Shown: one piece after another, positions 27,254 through 37,914 of the stretch
Layout: every line of letters begins with the position of its first letter
How positions within the stretch are numbered: position 1 is the first letter of the stretch
Source: Nocardia yamanashiensis NBRC 100130
GTDB taxonomy: Bacteria; Actinomycetota; Actinomycetes; Mycobacteriales; Mycobacteriaceae
DNA length: 64,000 nt
NCBI RefSeq assembly: GCF_001613325.1
Contig: NZ_BDCD01000009.1
Coordinates: 62,001-126,000 of the forward strand
Direction of reading: 5' to 3'
The notes under the pieces: model-generated
Databases searched by the model: none
The model's input: only the letters and a program-made list of their open reading frames with translations
Told to the model about the DNA's origin: nothing
Made by a program: the position numbers and the translations under genes

Positions 27254-28000
27254 ATGGCAGTCGAACCGATCTCGCTCATCCCGGCCGAAGGTGCAGGTCG
27301 CGGGATGCTCCGTTGCCGTGATGCGCGATCCGGGTGCACGATCTTGATCGGTCCACCGGCCGCGGATCCGCGGCTCTGGCGCGAGTACCTGGACGGCGCG
27401 CTCGAGGTCTACCGTTCCTTCGGCGCCGAGGAGGCGGTCGAGTACGACGCCTGGCTCGACGGCCGCACCACCTCGCTGTTCTGCGTCGCCCTCGATTCCG
27501 ATGGCCGGGTGGTCGCCGGCGTGCGCGCCGAGGGCCCGCACCGGCACGTGGATCAGGTGCACGCCGTGCGCAGCTGGGCCGGCCGCCAAGGCGACGCCGC
27601 CTTCCGCAAAATGGTCGCCGACCAGATCCCCAGCGGTGTGGTCGAAGCCAAGACCGGCTGGGTGGCCCGCGATGCGGAACATCGCCACGCCCTGGCGGAT
27701 TGGGTGGCCCGCGCCATCGTGCAGAGCGCATTGCTGCTGGGTGTGCGCTATTCGACCGGCATCGCCCCGTCTCACGTGCTCGACCGCTACGCCAGCAGCG
27801 GTATGAAAGTGGTCTGGTGGGTGCCGTCCTCGGGCTACCCGAACGAGCGCTACATCACCCATCCGGTGTGGTGGGACATGCAGACGTATAAGTCGGTCGG
27901 AACCCCCGAGCAGGTGCGGTTGATCGAGGCCGAGATGGCCGAACTCACCGCCGGCGGCACGGTCCATCGGACCCGGGGCGAGGGACTGGCGCAGGCATGA
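27254..28000 (+). CDS. GNAT-fold-like hypothetical protein
   Basis: A 248-aa cytoplasmic protein. The middle (TSLFCVALDSDGRVVAGVRA, then HVDQVHAVRSW and ALADWVARAIVQSALLLGVR) has the look of an N-acyltransferase of the GNAT or autoinducer-synthase type, but the usual acetyl-CoA motif is not clear. It ends four bases inside the following E1-like gene (ATGA), so the products are probably functional partners. I cannot name the reaction. Confidence 0.6.
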   Translation: MAVEPISLIPAEGAGRGMLRCRDARSGCTILIGPPAADPRLWREYLDGALEVYRSFGAEEAVEYDAWLDGRTTSLFCVALDSDGRVVAGVRAEGPHRHVDQVHAVRSWAGRQGDAAFRKMVADQIPSGVVEAKTGWVARDAEHRHALADWVARAIVQSALLLGVRYSTGIAPSHVLDRYASSGMKVVWWVPSSGYPNERYITHPVWWDMQTYKSVGTPEQVRLIEAEMAELTAGGTVHRTRGEGLAQA

Positions 28001-30147
28001 GCGCCGGCTCGTTCGCGGCCGGTGCGTACCGACCGCTGCTGCTCGATGAATTCCATCCGGATGACGCTGTACGACTCGCGGCATTACGCGCCGATCCCGC
28101 AATCGAATTCACCGACCGGCGCGATTTGCTGCGCGCCGAATTCGACGGTCTGCTATCCCCGCCGGAATTGTCCGAAGGGCCGGAGCTCGATCGCTGGGTT
28201 TATTACCCATGGCGTCGCTCGGTCATTGCTCTACCCGGTCCGGGCATACTGCGCACGCTCCGGCTGGACCGCAATCGCAATCACCTCACTCGCGCGGAAC
28301 AGGAAAAGCTCGGCGAGCTGACCATCGGCGTGGTCGGGCAGAGTGTCGGTCACGCCGTCGCGTACACCCTGGCGCTGGAAGGCATTTGCGGTGGGCTGCG
28401 GCTCGCCGACTTCGACACCATCGAGCTGTCCAATCTGAATCGCATTCCCGGCACGGTGTTCGACATCGGCGAGAACAAGGCCGTGGTCACCGCCCGCCGC
28501 ATCGCCGAACTCGATCCGTACCTGCCCGTCGAGATCTTCGAAACCGGTGTCGGCGAAGACAATATGGATGCCTTCCTGTCCGGCCTGTCGATCGTGGTCG
28601 AGGAATGCGATTCGCTCGATATCAAGCTCGCCGTGCGCGAGGGCGCGCGCCGGCACCGGCTGCCGCTGCTCATGCAGTCCAACGATCGCGGACTGCTGGA
28701 TGTGGAGCGTTTCGATCTGGACCCGAACCGCCGCCCGTTCCACGGAATGCTCGGCGGTACCAGCTCGGCCGAGCTGCGCGGTCTGTCCACCCGGGACAAG
28801 GCCCCGCACGTGATTCGAATCCTGGACGGCCGCAACCTGTCCGAGAATCTGGCGGCCAGCATGGTCGAGGTCGGTGAAACCCTGAACAGCTGGCCGCAAT
28901 TGGGCGGCGAGGTGCAGCTCGGCGGCGCCAGCGTGGCGAGTGCGGTGCGCCGGATCGGCCTGGGCATCAAGCTGCCATCCGGGCGGACCCGGGTGGATGT
29001 CGAACGCGCCCTCGACGAGATCGTCGAACCGGAGGCGTTCGAGGATCTGGTGTGGCCGGAGGAATCCGACGCCGAGCCGGAACCGGAATCGGGGATCGCG
29101 GCCGTGCTGGCCTGTGCGCAGCGCGCCCCCTCCGGCGGTAACGCGCAACCCTGGAACCTGCGCGCGGATGCCACGGCGATCACCATTTCGCTTGCCCGCG
29201 AACGCACCTCGATGATGGATATCGGCTACCGCGGCAGTGCGCTGGCCCTGGGCGCGGCGCTGTACAACGCGCGCGCTGCGGCTGCCGCGCAAGGCCGCCT
29301 CGGTGCGGACGAATTGCGTACCGGCGGACCGGAACTGCTCACCGCGGTGCTGCGCCTGGGTTCGGACTCGGATCCGCAACTCGCCCAGGACTATCCGGCG
29401 CTGCTCACCCGGCACACCAATCGCCGGGACGGGTCCGGCGCTCCCTTGCCCTCGGCGGTGCGCGACGCCCTCGACGCCGTCGTGACTCACGCGGGCGGCG
29501 GGCTGCGCTGGATCTCGGACCGGACCGAGGTCGAGTACGCAGCCGACATGCTGGCCGCCTCCGAGCGCACCCGCTACCTGACCCCGGCCATGCACACCGA
29601 GATGATCTCCGAGCTGCGCTGGCCCGGCGATGATCTGCGCACCGGCATGGACCTGCGCACCCTGGACCTGGCCCCCGACGAGATCGCCAAGCTGGAGATC
29701 GCCCGCCGCGCCGATGTAATGGCCCTGCTGCGCACCTGGTCCGGCGGCAGCGCCCTGGTCGACGGCACCCGCGACAAACTGCGCACCAGTTCGGCGCTGG
29801 CGGTGCTGACCATGCCCGCCCCGCCCCTGGACGACCCCGCGGAGCTGGCGGCCTACGCGCGCGCTGGCGCGACGCTGCAGCGCGTCTGGATCGAGGCGGA
29901 ACGCCGCGGATTGGCCGTTCAGCCCGTTTCGCCGGTATTCCTGTTCGCCCGACGCCCCGAGGAACTGCATACGGTTTCCCCGGAGTTCGCCGATACACTA
30001 GCGTCACTTCAGGGCCGCTTCCTGGAGCTGTCGGGAGTGCCTGAGGACGAAACGGTGGTGTCGGTTCTGCGATTGGGATACGCACCGAAACCAGCGGTTC
30101 GGAGCAGGCGACTTCCAATACCGGGCGCGGACACCCGCGGTTTGTGA
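27997..30147 (+). CDS. E1-like (ThiF/MoeB) and nitroreductase fusion, Rv1355c-like
   Basis: A 716-aa two-domain enzyme. Residues about 100-330 are an E1-like adenylyltransferase ([20 protein letters not shown] and [20 protein letters not shown]). No CxxC zinc pairs are seen. Residues about 365-710 are a flavin nitroreductase ([20 protein letters not shown] and [20 protein letters not shown]). This architecture matches the mycobacterial Rv1355c (MoeY) family as I recall it, whose role is not established; molybdopterin synthesis was an early guess. It lies between a GNAT-like gene and a cyclic-di-GMP enzyme, the latter also adjacent in M. tuberculosis (Rv1354c). It could modify a small molecule or peptide by adenylation and oxidation. 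Confidence 0.75.
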   Translation: MSAGSFAAGAYRPLLLDEFHPDDAVRLAALRADPAIEFTDRRDLLRAEFDGLLSPPELSEGPELDRWVYYPWRRSVIALPGPGILRTLRLDRNRNHLTRAEQEKLGELTIGVVGQSVGHAVAYTLALEGICGGLRLADFDTIELSNLNRIPGTVFDIGENKAVVTARRIAELDPYLPVEIFETGVGEDNMDAFLSGLSIVVEECDSLDIKLAVREGARRHRLPLLMQSNDRGLLDVERFDLDPNRRPFHGMLGGTSSAELRGLSTRDKAPHVIRILDGRNLSENLAASMVEVGETLNSWPQLGGEVQLGGASVASAVRRIGLGIKLPSGRTRVDVERALDEIVEPEAFEDLVWPEESDAEPEPESGIAAVLACAQRAPSGGNAQPWNLRADATAITISLARERTSMMDIGYRGSALALGAALYNARAAAAAQGRLGADELRTGGPELLTAVLRLGSDSDPQLAQDYPALLTRHTNRRDGSGAPLPSAVRDALDAVVTHAGGGLRWISDRTEVEYAADMLAASERTRYLTPAMHTEMISELRWPGDDLRTGMDLRTLDLAPDEIAKLEIARRADVMALLRTWSGGSALVDGTRDKLRTSSALAVLTMPAPPLDDPAELAAYARAGATLQRVWIEAERRGLAVQPVSPVFLFARRPEELHTVSPEFADTLASLQGRFLELSGVPEDETVVSVLRLGYAPKPAVRSRRLPIPGADTRGL

Positions 30148-30160
30148 GATCGGAGAAAAG

Positions 30161-32037
30161 GTGCCTCGGCGAACGCTCGACTCACTGGTGACCCAGGTCG
30201 CCTCCGAGTTGATGTCGGTCGATGCCACCACGATGACGGCGGCCAGCGAGCAGGTGCTGTCCTGGCTGGTGGAGCACTTCGACGTCGATTTCAGCTTTCT
30301 GCGCTTCACCGATCAGGTCCGCCGGGTCTCGGTGATGGTCGCGGAGTGGCCGCGCCGCGTCGTGCCCGACCCCGACGACGAAGATCCGCTGCATGTGGCC
30401 CATCTCGACGACCCCACCTCGGCGCTCGGTCAGCTCTCGCACACCACCGAGCCGATCATCATCCGGCCGATTCCCGAATTCGCCGACTATCAGCAGCTGA
30501 TCCAGCAGGCCACCGGTATCGAATCGGTGTCTGTGGCCGCGGTGCCGCTGGTCTCGCGCGGCGAACCCACCGGCATTCTGGGCTTCATCAAGGCGGGCGA
30601 CCGCGAGTGGAGCAATCGGGAACTCAATGTGCTCAAGGCGATTGCCGCGCTGTTCGCCCAATTGCAGGCGCGCGTCGTGGCCGAAGAGCGGTTGCGCTAC
30701 ATCGCCATGCACGACGATCTGACGGGGCTGGCGAACCGCCGGTCGCTGCTCGAGCATATGGAGGACCGGCTCAAACCGGGCAGTCAGGGCCCGGTGGCCA
30801 CCTTCTTCCTCGACCTGGACCGCCTCAAGGCGCTCAACGACTTTCTCGGCCACACCGCCGGGGACAATTTCATTCGCACACTGGCCACACGGCTGCGCGA
30901 GAATCTCGATCCCGGTGACATGATCGCCCGGCTGGGCGGCGACGAATTCGTCATCGTGCCGGCCAAACCCCTCGATGCCGCTGCCGCGGATCAGGAGGCC
31001 ACCCGCATCCAGCAGCTGATCGGCCGCCGCGTCACTGTCGGCGAGGAGACCGTCAGCCGCGGCGCGAGTGTGGGTGTGGCGCTGGGGATTCCGGGGGAGA
31101 CCACGGTGGCGGATGTGCTGCGCCGGGCCGACCACGCGCTGCTGTCCGCCAAGTCGAGCGGCGGCAATGGCGTCGCGGTGTTCACCGATGCGATGCGGGC
31201 GCAGTTCGAGTTGCAGGACGATGTCGAGCTGAACCTGCGCGGCGCGGTGTCGGACGGGTCGCTGCTGCTGCATTACCAGCCGGAGGTGGACCTCAGGACC
31301 GGGCGGGTGGTGGCGCTGGAGGCGCTGGTGCGGTGGCAGCATCCGACGCGCGGCGCGGGCTGTTGCCGCCGGGGGCGTTCGTGGGCGTCGCCGAGGCCAC
31401 CAATCTGGCGGGGGAGCTGGGGCGGTGGGTTATTCGCACGGCGTGTGAGCAGTTCTCGCAGTGGCGTAAGCGCGGGCTGGCCTCGAATGTGGTCATTCGC
31501 ATCAATGTGTCTCCGGTGCAGCTGGTTTCGCTGGATTTCGTGGAGACCATGGAGGATATTCTGCGGCGGTTCGGCATCGACGGGTCGTCGGTGTGCCTGG
31601 AGATCACCGAGCACGTGGTGGTGCAGGATCTGGCGCGCACCCAGGTGACCTTGCGCGGGCTGAAGCGGATGGGCGTGCAGATCGCCATCGACGATTTCGG
31701 CACCGGGTATTCGTCGCTGTCGCATCTGAAAGCGCTGCCGGTGGACGCGGTGAAGATCGACCGCGGCTTCGTGCAGCGGCTGGGCGCCAGCGCCGACGAT
31801 CTGGCCATTGTGAAATCCATTGTGGGACTGGCGGGTTCGTTCGGTTTGGGCGTGGTCGGCGAAGGCGTCGAAACCACCGTGGCGGCGCGTACCCTGGTGG
31901 CATTGGGATGTTATCGGGCGCAGGGATTCTTGATCGCGCGGCCGATGCCCGCGGAAGAAGTCGAAGCACATTTGAGCGCGGGCCGGATAGCGTTGGATCT
32001 GGATCTTCCGGGTACCGGCCGCAACTCGGCCCCCTGA
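30161..32037 (+). CDS. GAF-GGDEF-EAL cyclic-di-GMP enzyme, frameshifted in EAL
   Basis: A cyclic-di-GMP synthase/phosphodiesterase like mycobacterial Rv1354c. The N-terminal 170 residues form a GAF-type sensor, then the cyclase domain with an intact active site ([11 protein letters not shown]); no RxxD inhibitory site precedes it. The EAL domain begins [14 protein letters not shown], then the frame breaks within a GCG/CGG-rich run at about 31347-31360. The remainder, in another frame, reads [20 protein letters not shown] and keeps all catalytic elements ([33 protein letters not shown]). Read straight, translation would end at 31648 with a non-EAL tail. GTG 30161 has a GGAGAAAAG site and lies 13 bp after the E1-like gene. 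A sequencing error is possible because the rest is so well preserved. Confidence 0.8.
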
Positions 32038-32136
32038 AATTAGGGGCATATACCTGAGAATGACCGACTCGCGAACAATAATGTTCGCGAGTAGCGTGCC
32101 GTCTGACAGAGCTGTCAAATTCGAGGATGGATCGGC

Positions 32137-32991
32137 GTGGGTGATCGAAGCCTGAGCGGCAAGAAGACATTGATAACCGGGGCCGCGAGCGGCATCGGCC
32201 GAGCGACCGCGCTGGCCGCGGGACGCAAGGGGGCGCGGCTGGTCCTGACCGACCTGAACGCCGAGGGTCTCGACGACACGGTGGCCGCGGTGCGCGCCGA
32301 GGGCGGGATCGTCGAGTACTCGCAAGCCCTCGACATCAGCGACTACGACGCGGTGACCGCGTTCGCCAAGCAGACGCACGAACTGCTCGGGTCGCTGGAC
32401 GTGGTGATGAACATCGCGGGCGTGTCCACCTGGGGCACGGTCGAGAATCTCGAGCACCGGCACTGGAAGCTCATGGTGGACGTGAACCTCATGGGCCCCA
32501 TCCACGTGATCGAGAACTTCGTGCCGCCGATGATCGCGGCCAAGCGCGGCGGGGCGCTGGTGAACGTGTCCTCGGCGGCCGGGCTGCTGGCCTTCCCGTG
32601 GCATGCCGCCTACAGCGCCAGCAAGTTCGGCTTGCGCGGGGTGTCGGAGGTCCTGCGATTCGATCTGGCGCGGCACGACATCAAGGTGCACCTGGTGGTG
32701 CCGGGCGCGGTGGACACGCCGCTGGTGCAGTCGGTGGACATCGTCGGCGCGGACCGCGACGATCCGCGAATCCAGGCCTGGATCAAGCGATTCCGCCGGC
32801 ACGCGCGCCAGCCCGAGCAGGTGGCGGATTCGATCCTCAAGGGCGTGGAGAAGGGTACCTACCTGATCCACACCCAGTTCGACATACGCTTCGGCTACTG
32901 GTGGGCGCGCAAGTTCGCCTGGCCGTACGAGTTCGCCATGGCCAAGGCCAACGACCTGTTCACCACGTTCCTCCCGAAGGATCAGCGGTAG
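32137..32991 (+). CDS. Short-chain dehydrogenase/reductase
   Basis: A 284-aa NAD(P)-dependent oxidoreductase. The nucleotide motif is TLITGAASGIGRATALAAG, the NAG-type motif is NIAGVSTWG, and the catalytic Ser and YxxxK are in VNVSSAAGL and YSASKFGL. The unusual C-terminus (FDIRFGYWWARKFAWPYEFA) is Trp-rich and resembles mycobacterial SDRs that associate with membranes. It reads from GTG 32137. Substrate unknown; it stands alone between the cyclic-di-GMP gene and soxR. Confidence 0.85.
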   Translation: MGDRSLSGKKTLITGAASGIGRATALAAGRKGARLVLTDLNAEGLDDTVAAVRAEGGIVEYSQALDISDYDAVTAFAKQTHELLGSLDVVMNIAGVSTWGTVENLEHRHWKLMVDVNLMGPIHVIENFVPPMIAAKRGGALVNVSSAAGLLAFPWHAAYSASKFGLRGVSEVLRFDLARHDIKVHLVVPGAVDTPLVQSVDIVGADRDDPRIQAWIKRFRRHARQPEQVADSILKGVEKGTYLIHTQFDIRFGYWWARKFAWPYEFAMAKANDLFTTFLPKDQR

Positions 32992-33023
32992 GGGCCGATC
33001 CTCCGCGACAGGGGGGAAGGGGG

Positions 33024-33527
33024 TCAGGCGGTGGCGGGACCGCAGGTCTTGGTTTCGGCGCAGTTCTCCGCGGCGTGCACGTCCAGCACCCGCGCCCCCG
33101 GGCCCGCCGCGCCCAGATGATCGTGTGCATTGACGAGTTTGCAGCTGCCCAGCGACAGACATCCGCAGCCGATGCACCCGGTCAGGTTGTCGCGCAGGCG
33201 AATCAGCTGCTCTATGCGCTCGTCCAGGTCCGCGCGCCAGTTGGTGGACAGCGTCTCCCAGTCGCGGCGGGTGGGGTTGCGCCCGTCGGGCAGCGTGTCC
33301 AGGGCCGCGCGGATCTCGCCGAGCGGAATCCCGACACGCTGGGAGATGCGGATGAAGGCCACCCGGCGCAGGGTTTCCCGCGGGTAGCGGCGCTGATTGC
33401 CGCTGGTGCGGCGGGCTGTGATCAACCCCTCACGCTCGTAGAAATGCAAGGCGGACACCGCAACTCCGGCCCGTTGGGCCAGCTGGCCCGGCGTCAATTC
33501 CTTCGCTTGCCACGACGCGGTCTGCAT
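33024..33527 (-). CDS. soxR: SoxR, redox-sensing MerR-family activator
   Basis: A 167-aa regulator. The N-terminal MerR helix-turn-helix is LTPGQLAQRAGVAVSALHFY with EREGLITARRTSGNQRRYPR, and a dimerisation helix follows. The [2Fe-2S] ligand motif CIGCGCLSLGSC (residues near 130) is complete, which identifies SoxR among MerR proteins. In actinobacteria SoxR usually responds to redox-active metabolites. No adjacent target with a clear operator was found; the SDR gene is the nearest neighbour, convergent with it. Confidence 0.92.
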   Translation of the reverse strand: MQTASWQAKELTPGQLAQRAGVAVSALHFYEREGLITARRTSGNQRRYPRETLRRVAFIRISQRVGIPLGEIRAALDTLPDGRNPTRRDWETLSTNWRADLDERIEQLIRLRDNLTGCIGCGCLSLGSCKLVNAHDHLGAAGPGARVLDVHAAENCAETKTCGPATA

Positions 33528-33602
33528 ACCTGAAGATTACTCGAGGTTTTTCCCGGGTGCGAATTGCATGCCATCTTTGCCCAGGGGAACTACCGTCAGG
33601 AT

Positions 33603-34832
33603 ATGGGAACAAAGGCTGCGCCGACGGCGCGACCGTTTTCCGTGACCTCGGAGGTCGGCGCGTTGCGCACGGTGCTGCTGCACCGTCCCGGTGACGAGCT
33701 GCGCCGGCTCACCCCGCGCAATAACGATCAGCTGCTCTTCGACGCCATTCCCTGGGTGGAACGCGCGCAGCAGGAGCACGACACCTTCGCCGAGGTGTTG
33801 CGCGGGCGCGGGGTCGAGGTGCTGTTGCTCGCGGATCTGCTCACCGAGACCATCCAGGTGAGCGGGGCGGCGCGGATACAGGGCATCTCCGGCGCGGTGG
33901 ACGCCCGGCGGCTGGGTCACGGGCTGGCCGACGAACTGGCCGCCTATCTGCGCACGGTGCCCGCACCCGAACTCGCGCACATTCTCACCGCGGGCATGAC
34001 CTTCGACGAACTGCCGTTCAGCGCCGACGCGACCTCGCTGGTGCGGCGCATGCACCACGGCCACGATTTCGTGATCGATCCGCTGGCCAATCTGCTCTTC
34101 ACCCGCGACTCCTCGTTCTGGGTGGGGCCGCGGGTGGCCATCACCTCGCTCGCCTTGCCGGCCCGCGCGCGGGAAACCTCGCTGACCGATCTCATCTACG
34201 CCTTCCACCCGCGTTTCCTCGGCGTGCGGCGAGCCTACGAATCGCATACCGCGCCCATCGAAGGCGGGGACGTGCTGCTGCTCGCGCCGGGCGTGGTGGC
34301 GGTCGGGGTGGGCGAGCGCACCACGGCGGCGGGCGCGGAAGCCCTGGCGCGCAGCCTGTTCGAGGACGAGCTGGCGCACACCGTGCTGGTGGTGCCGATC
34401 GCCCAGACCCGCGCCACCATGCATCTGGACACCGTGTGCACCATGGTGGACGTGGACGCGGTGGTCATGTACCCGGCCGTTCAGGATTCGCTGTGCGCGT
34501 TCACCATTCGCCGGCAGGACGGCGGCGGGGTGAGCATCGCCGGACCCGATCCCTTCCTGAAGATGGCCGCCGAGGCCATGGGCATCGGCCGGCTGCGGGT
34601 GGTGGACACCGGCCTGGACGGCGTCACCGCCGAACGCGAGCAATGGGACGACGGCAACAACACCCTGGCGCTGGCGCCGGGCGTGGTGGTCGCCTACGAA
34701 CGCAATGAGATGACCAATGCCCGGCTGCTCGACGCCGGAATCGAAGTGCTGCCCATCCCGGGGTCCGAACTCGGTTCCGGCCGCGGCGGCCCGCGCTGCC
34801 TGTCCTGCCCGTTGTCGCGTGACGAGGTGTGA
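33603..34832 (+). CDS. arcA: Arginine deiminase
   Basis: A 409-aa enzyme converting arginine to citrulline and ammonia. The family motifs appear in order: [49 protein letters not shown] and [11 protein letters not shown] with the nucleophilic Cys near residue 399. ATG 33603 gives the usual short leader; the longer in-frame start at 33564 is less likely. No carbamate kinase or ornithine transcarbamylase gene lies nearby, so it is not in a classical arc operon. Confidence 0.93.
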   Translation: MGTKAAPTARPFSVTSEVGALRTVLLHRPGDELRRLTPRNNDQLLFDAIPWVERAQQEHDTFAEVLRGRGVEVLLLADLLTETIQVSGAARIQGISGAVDARRLGHGLADELAAYLRTVPAPELAHILTAGMTFDELPFSADATSLVRRMHHGHDFVIDPLANLLFTRDSSFWVGPRVAITSLALPARARETSLTDLIYAFHPRFLGVRRAYESHTAPIEGGDVLLLAPGVVAVGVGERTTAAGAEALARSLFEDELAHTVLVVPIAQTRATMHLDTVCTMVDVDAVVMYPAVQDSLCAFTIRRQDGGGVSIAGPDPFLKMAAEAMGIGRLRVVDTGLDGVTAEREQWDDGNNTLALAPGVVVAYERNEMTNARLLDAGIEVLPIPGSELGSGRGGPRCLSCPLSRDEV

Positions 34833-34838
34833 GAAGCC

Positions 34839-35213
34839 ATGCTGGACATCCCGGTCGACCACCACTCGACGGTTCCGCCGTACGAGCAGCTCCGGCAGGG
34901 GCTGATAGCCCGCGTCCGCTCCGGTGAGCTGGCGGCCGGGACGAAGATTCCGACGGTGCGGGCGCTGGCGGCGCAATTGAAGCTCGCGCCCAATACGGTG
35001 GCGCGGGCCTATCGCGAGCTGGAACAGGACGGGGTGCTCGAAACCCGCGGGCGGCTGGGGTCTTTCATCGCCTCCTCCGGCGATCCGACCCGCGATCTGG
35101 CCGGGCGGGCGGCCACCGAATACGTGTCGGTGATCCGCCGCCTCGGCCTGGACGACGAGGCCGCGCTGCGCTACCTACGCGCGGCGCTGGGCGAAACCCG
35201 CTCCGCGCCATAA
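34839..35213 (+). CDS. GntR-family regulator, YtrA type
   Basis: A 124-aa regulator with a winged helix (PPYEQLRQGLIARVRSGEL, TVRALAAQLKLAPNTVARAY) and only a short C-terminal helical extension, as in the YtrA subfamily, which lacks a large ligand domain. It starts 6 bp after the arginine deiminase stop and is probably cotranscribed with it. YtrA types often regulate transporters, but no ABC gene is adjacent. Confidence 0.85.
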   Translation: MLDIPVDHHSTVPPYEQLRQGLIARVRSGELAAGTKIPTVRALAAQLKLAPNTVARAYRELEQDGVLETRGRLGSFIASSGDPTRDLAGRAATEYVSVIRRLGLDDEAALRYLRAALGETRSAP

Positions 35214-35224
35214 ATACTGGAGGC

Positions 35225-35246
35225 CGGGGCGCTGCCCCGTTCTTTT
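35225..35246 (+). terminator. Rho-independent terminator after GntR gene
   Basis: CGGGGC and GCCCCG form a short stem around GCT and are followed by TTCTTTT. A second GGGGCGCAGCCCC hairpin at 35260-35272 could serve the convergent pmt gene. Confidence 0.6.
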
Positions 35247-35275
35247 CCTACGGGGGTGTGGGGCGCAGCCCCGCG

Positions 35276-36883
35276 TTATTTCCAGCTCGGCAACCACAGA
35301 TGGTCGTGCCAGCTGGCCGGGGTGATGGGCATGGCGGTGAGAATCGGCCACAGCCAGATGAAGTTCGCTATCACCAGCGCCAGGTAGATGCAGACCGCGA
35401 GCAGCCCCAGGCCTTGGCGTTCGCTCGGTGGCGTGAACTGCTGTAGATTGGTCGCACCCGAGAGCCGTCGCCCGCTCGGCGGCGCGTGCCCGAGGATATC
35501 GCCCAGCGCGAGAGCCACTCCCATCACCAGGAACGGGGCGAGCGGGACGGCGTAGAAGAAGTACATCTGCCGATCCAGCGACAGGAACCAGGGCAGCAGC
35601 CCCGCGCCGTAGCCGACCAGCACGGCCGCGTAGCGCCAGTCGCGGCGCACGATACTGCGCCACATGGCCCAGGCGAGCATCGGGAACGCCACCCACCACA
35701 GGGCGGGGGTGCCGATCGCCATCACGGCCTTCACGCACTGGGATTGGCCGCAGCCGCCCACATTGGTGTCGGCGTAGTAGTAGAGCATGGGCCGCAGACC
35801 CATCGGCCAGGTCCACGGCTTGGATTCCCAAGGATGGTGATTACCTGCGGAATTGGTGAGTTCCTTGTGGAAGGTCAGTACTTCCCCGCCGTAGAACCAG
35901 AGCGAGCGCAGCGCCGCCGGCACCCATGAGAAGGCTCCGTCCCGGCCCACCTTCACGCCGACGGCCCAGCGGTCGTAGCTGGTTTCGCTGGCGAACCAGG
36001 CGTAGAAGGAAGCGAGGTACACCGTCACCGGCACCACCGCGAGCGCCCAGACGGTCGGCCCCAGGTCGCGCACCGCGACGCCCGCGAACGGCCGCCGCAC
36101 CCGGTAGCCGCGCCGGGCCGCGAGATCGAATCCCAAACTCAGCGCGGCGAATCCGACCACCCAATACGCGCCGGACCATTTGGTGCCGCAGGCCAGGCCG
36201 AGCATGAGGCCCGCGCCGAACCGCCACCAGCGCACCCCGAAGCGGGGCCCGAAATCGCTGTCCCCCAGGCGTCCTTCGGCGGCGACCAGCGCCATGCGGG
36301 CGCGGATATCGTCGCGATCCACGATCAGGCAGCCGAAAGCCGCTGTCACGAACAGGGCTTGGAAGATGTCGAGCATGCCGAGCCGCGACGAGACGAAGGT
36401 GAGACCGTCGCAGATGATCAGGATGCCCGCGAACGCGCCGATCAGGGTGGAGCGGGTCATGCGCCGCACGATGCGAATCACCAGCAGTACCAGGATGGTT
36501 CCCGACACCGCGGCCGTGAACCGCCAGCCCCAGCCGTTGTAGCCGAAGAGCCATTCGCCGAGCGCGATCATCTGCTTGCCGACCGGCGGATGCACCACCA
36601 GCCCGTAGCCCGGATTGTCCTCGGTGCCGCCGCCGTTGAGCACCTGCCAGCCCTGCGGCGCGTAATGCTTCTCGTCGAATACCGGCGTCTTACCGTCGGT
36701 CGGGTAGTTCAGCATGATGAATCGGGTCAGCAGCGCGACCGCGGTGAGGAACAGCGTGACCGCCCATCCGCGCGCCCGATCCAGCGGACCGTAGTCCGGC
36801 GAGGGCAGCAGCGGTGCCGGACTGGACAGCGCCACACCCGCGTCTTCGGAGGCTTGCGGTCGCGTGTCGGTCACCTGGGTCAC
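35276..36883 (-). CDS. pmt: Protein O-mannosyltransferase (Rv1002c-like)
   Basis: A 535-aa polytopic membrane enzyme that transfers mannose from polyprenyl-phosphate-mannose to secreted proteins. It has about eleven hydrophobic segments. The first extracytoplasmic loop contains the catalytic acidic pair in TPVFDEKHYAPQGW and the PGYGLVVHPPVGKQMIALGE segment typical of PMTs. The C-terminus ends with NFIWLWPILTAMPITPASW. It is divergent from rsmI, an arrangement also found in mycobacteria. Confidence 0.92.
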   Translation of the reverse strand: MTQVTDTRPQASEDAGVALSSPAPLLPSPDYGPLDRARGWAVTLFLTAVALLTRFIMLNYPTDGKTPVFDEKHYAPQGWQVLNGGGTEDNPGYGLVVHPPVGKQMIALGEWLFGYNGWGWRFTAAVSGTILVLLVIRIVRRMTRSTLIGAFAGILIICDGLTFVSSRLGMLDIFQALFVTAAFGCLIVDRDDIRARMALVAAEGRLGDSDFGPRFGVRWWRFGAGLMLGLACGTKWSGAYWVVGFAALSLGFDLAARRGYRVRRPFAGVAVRDLGPTVWALAVVPVTVYLASFYAWFASETSYDRWAVGVKVGRDGAFSWVPAALRSLWFYGGEVLTFHKELTNSAGNHHPWESKPWTWPMGLRPMLYYYADTNVGGCGQSQCVKAVMAIGTPALWWVAFPMLAWAMWRSIVRRDWRYAAVLVGYGAGLLPWFLSLDRQMYFFYAVPLAPFLVMGVALALGDILGHAPPSGRRLSGATNLQQFTPPSERQGLGLLAVCIYLALVIANFIWLWPILTAMPITPASWHDHLWLPSWK

Positions 36884-37059
36884 GGCCTCGATCGTAGGCG
36901 GTGCGGGGTGCTCGGGTCCGCCACGGTGAGAACCTCGCCGCCCGGCCGCCCCGGCGCCCGCCCGTATGCTGGGGCGGATGCCCGCCCGGGCCGCGGTGCC
37001 GACCCGCCCGGGTTTCCGCGATATCCGCGCCGGGTTTCACCGACGACAAGGAGTGCGAT

Positions 37060-37914
37060 GTGAGCGGCGAGCCGACCTCGACCGGACGGCTGGTGCTCGC
37101 GGCGACCCCCATGGGCGATATCGGCGACGCCTCGCAGCGCCTGCGCGACGCGCTCGCCACCGCCGACATCGTCGCCGCCGAGGACACCCGCCGCACCCGC
37201 TCCCTGGCCAAGGCCCTGGACGTGGAGATCACCGGCCGCGTGGTCAGCTTCTACGACCACGTCGAAACCGCCCGCATCCCGATGCTCCTGGAGGAAATCG
37301 AATCCGGCAGCACCGTCCTGCTGGTGACGGACGCCGGCATGCCGTCGGTCAGCGACCCCGGCTACCGCATGGTCGCCGCCTGCGTCGAGCAGCACCTGCC
37401 CATCACCTGCCTGCCGGGCCCGTCGGCGGTAACCACCGCGCTCGCCCTGTCCGGCCTCCCGGTCGAACGTTTCTGCTTCGACGGTTTCGTCCCCCGCAAG
37501 TCCGGTCAGCGCAAAGAGTACTTCCGCACCCTCCTGACCGAACCCCGCGCCGTCGCCTTCTTCGAAGCCCCCCATCGTCTCGCCGACTGCCTGGCCGACG
37601 CCGTAGAAATCCTCGGCCCCGACCGCCGCGCCGCCGTCTGCCGCGAACTCACCAAAACCTACGAGGAAGTAGTCCGAGGCCCCCTCGCCGAACTGGCCGC
37701 CTGGGCCGTCGACGGCGCCCGCGGTGAAATCACCGTCGTCCTCGAAGGCGCCCAACCGATTTCGACCGCCCCCGAAGACCTGGTCGACCAGGTCGAAGCC
37801 CTCACCGCCACCGGCATGCGCCTCAAGGACGCCTGCGCCGAGGTAGCGGCGGGCACCGGCGCCTCGCGCCGCGAACTCTACGACGCCGTCCTGGCCGCCC
37901 GCTCCGCCGACTGA
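37060..37914 (+). CDS. rsmI: 16S rRNA 2'-O-ribose C1402 methyltransferase
   Basis: A 284-aa SAM-dependent enzyme. The tetrapyrrole-methylase fold is shown by LVLAATPMGDIGDASQRLRD, ADIVAAEDTRRTRSL, LLVTDAGMPSVSDPGY and CLPGPSAVTTALALSGLP, all diagnostic of RsmI. GTG 37060 is preceded by AAGGAG at 37048-37053. It is the last gene of the mycobacterium-like order before the accessory block begins. Confidence 0.95.
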   Translation: MSGEPTSTGRLVLAATPMGDIGDASQRLRDALATADIVAAEDTRRTRSLAKALDVEITGRVVSFYDHVETARIPMLLEEIESGSTVLLVTDAGMPSVSDPGYRMVAACVEQHLPITCLPGPSAVTTALALSGLPVERFCFDGFVPRKSGQRKEYFRTLLTEPRAVAFFEAPHRLADCLADAVEILGPDRRAAVCRELTKTYEEVVRGPLAELAAWAVDGARGEITVVLEGAQPISTAPEDLVDQVEALTATGMRLKDACAEVAAGTGASRRELYDAVLAARSAD

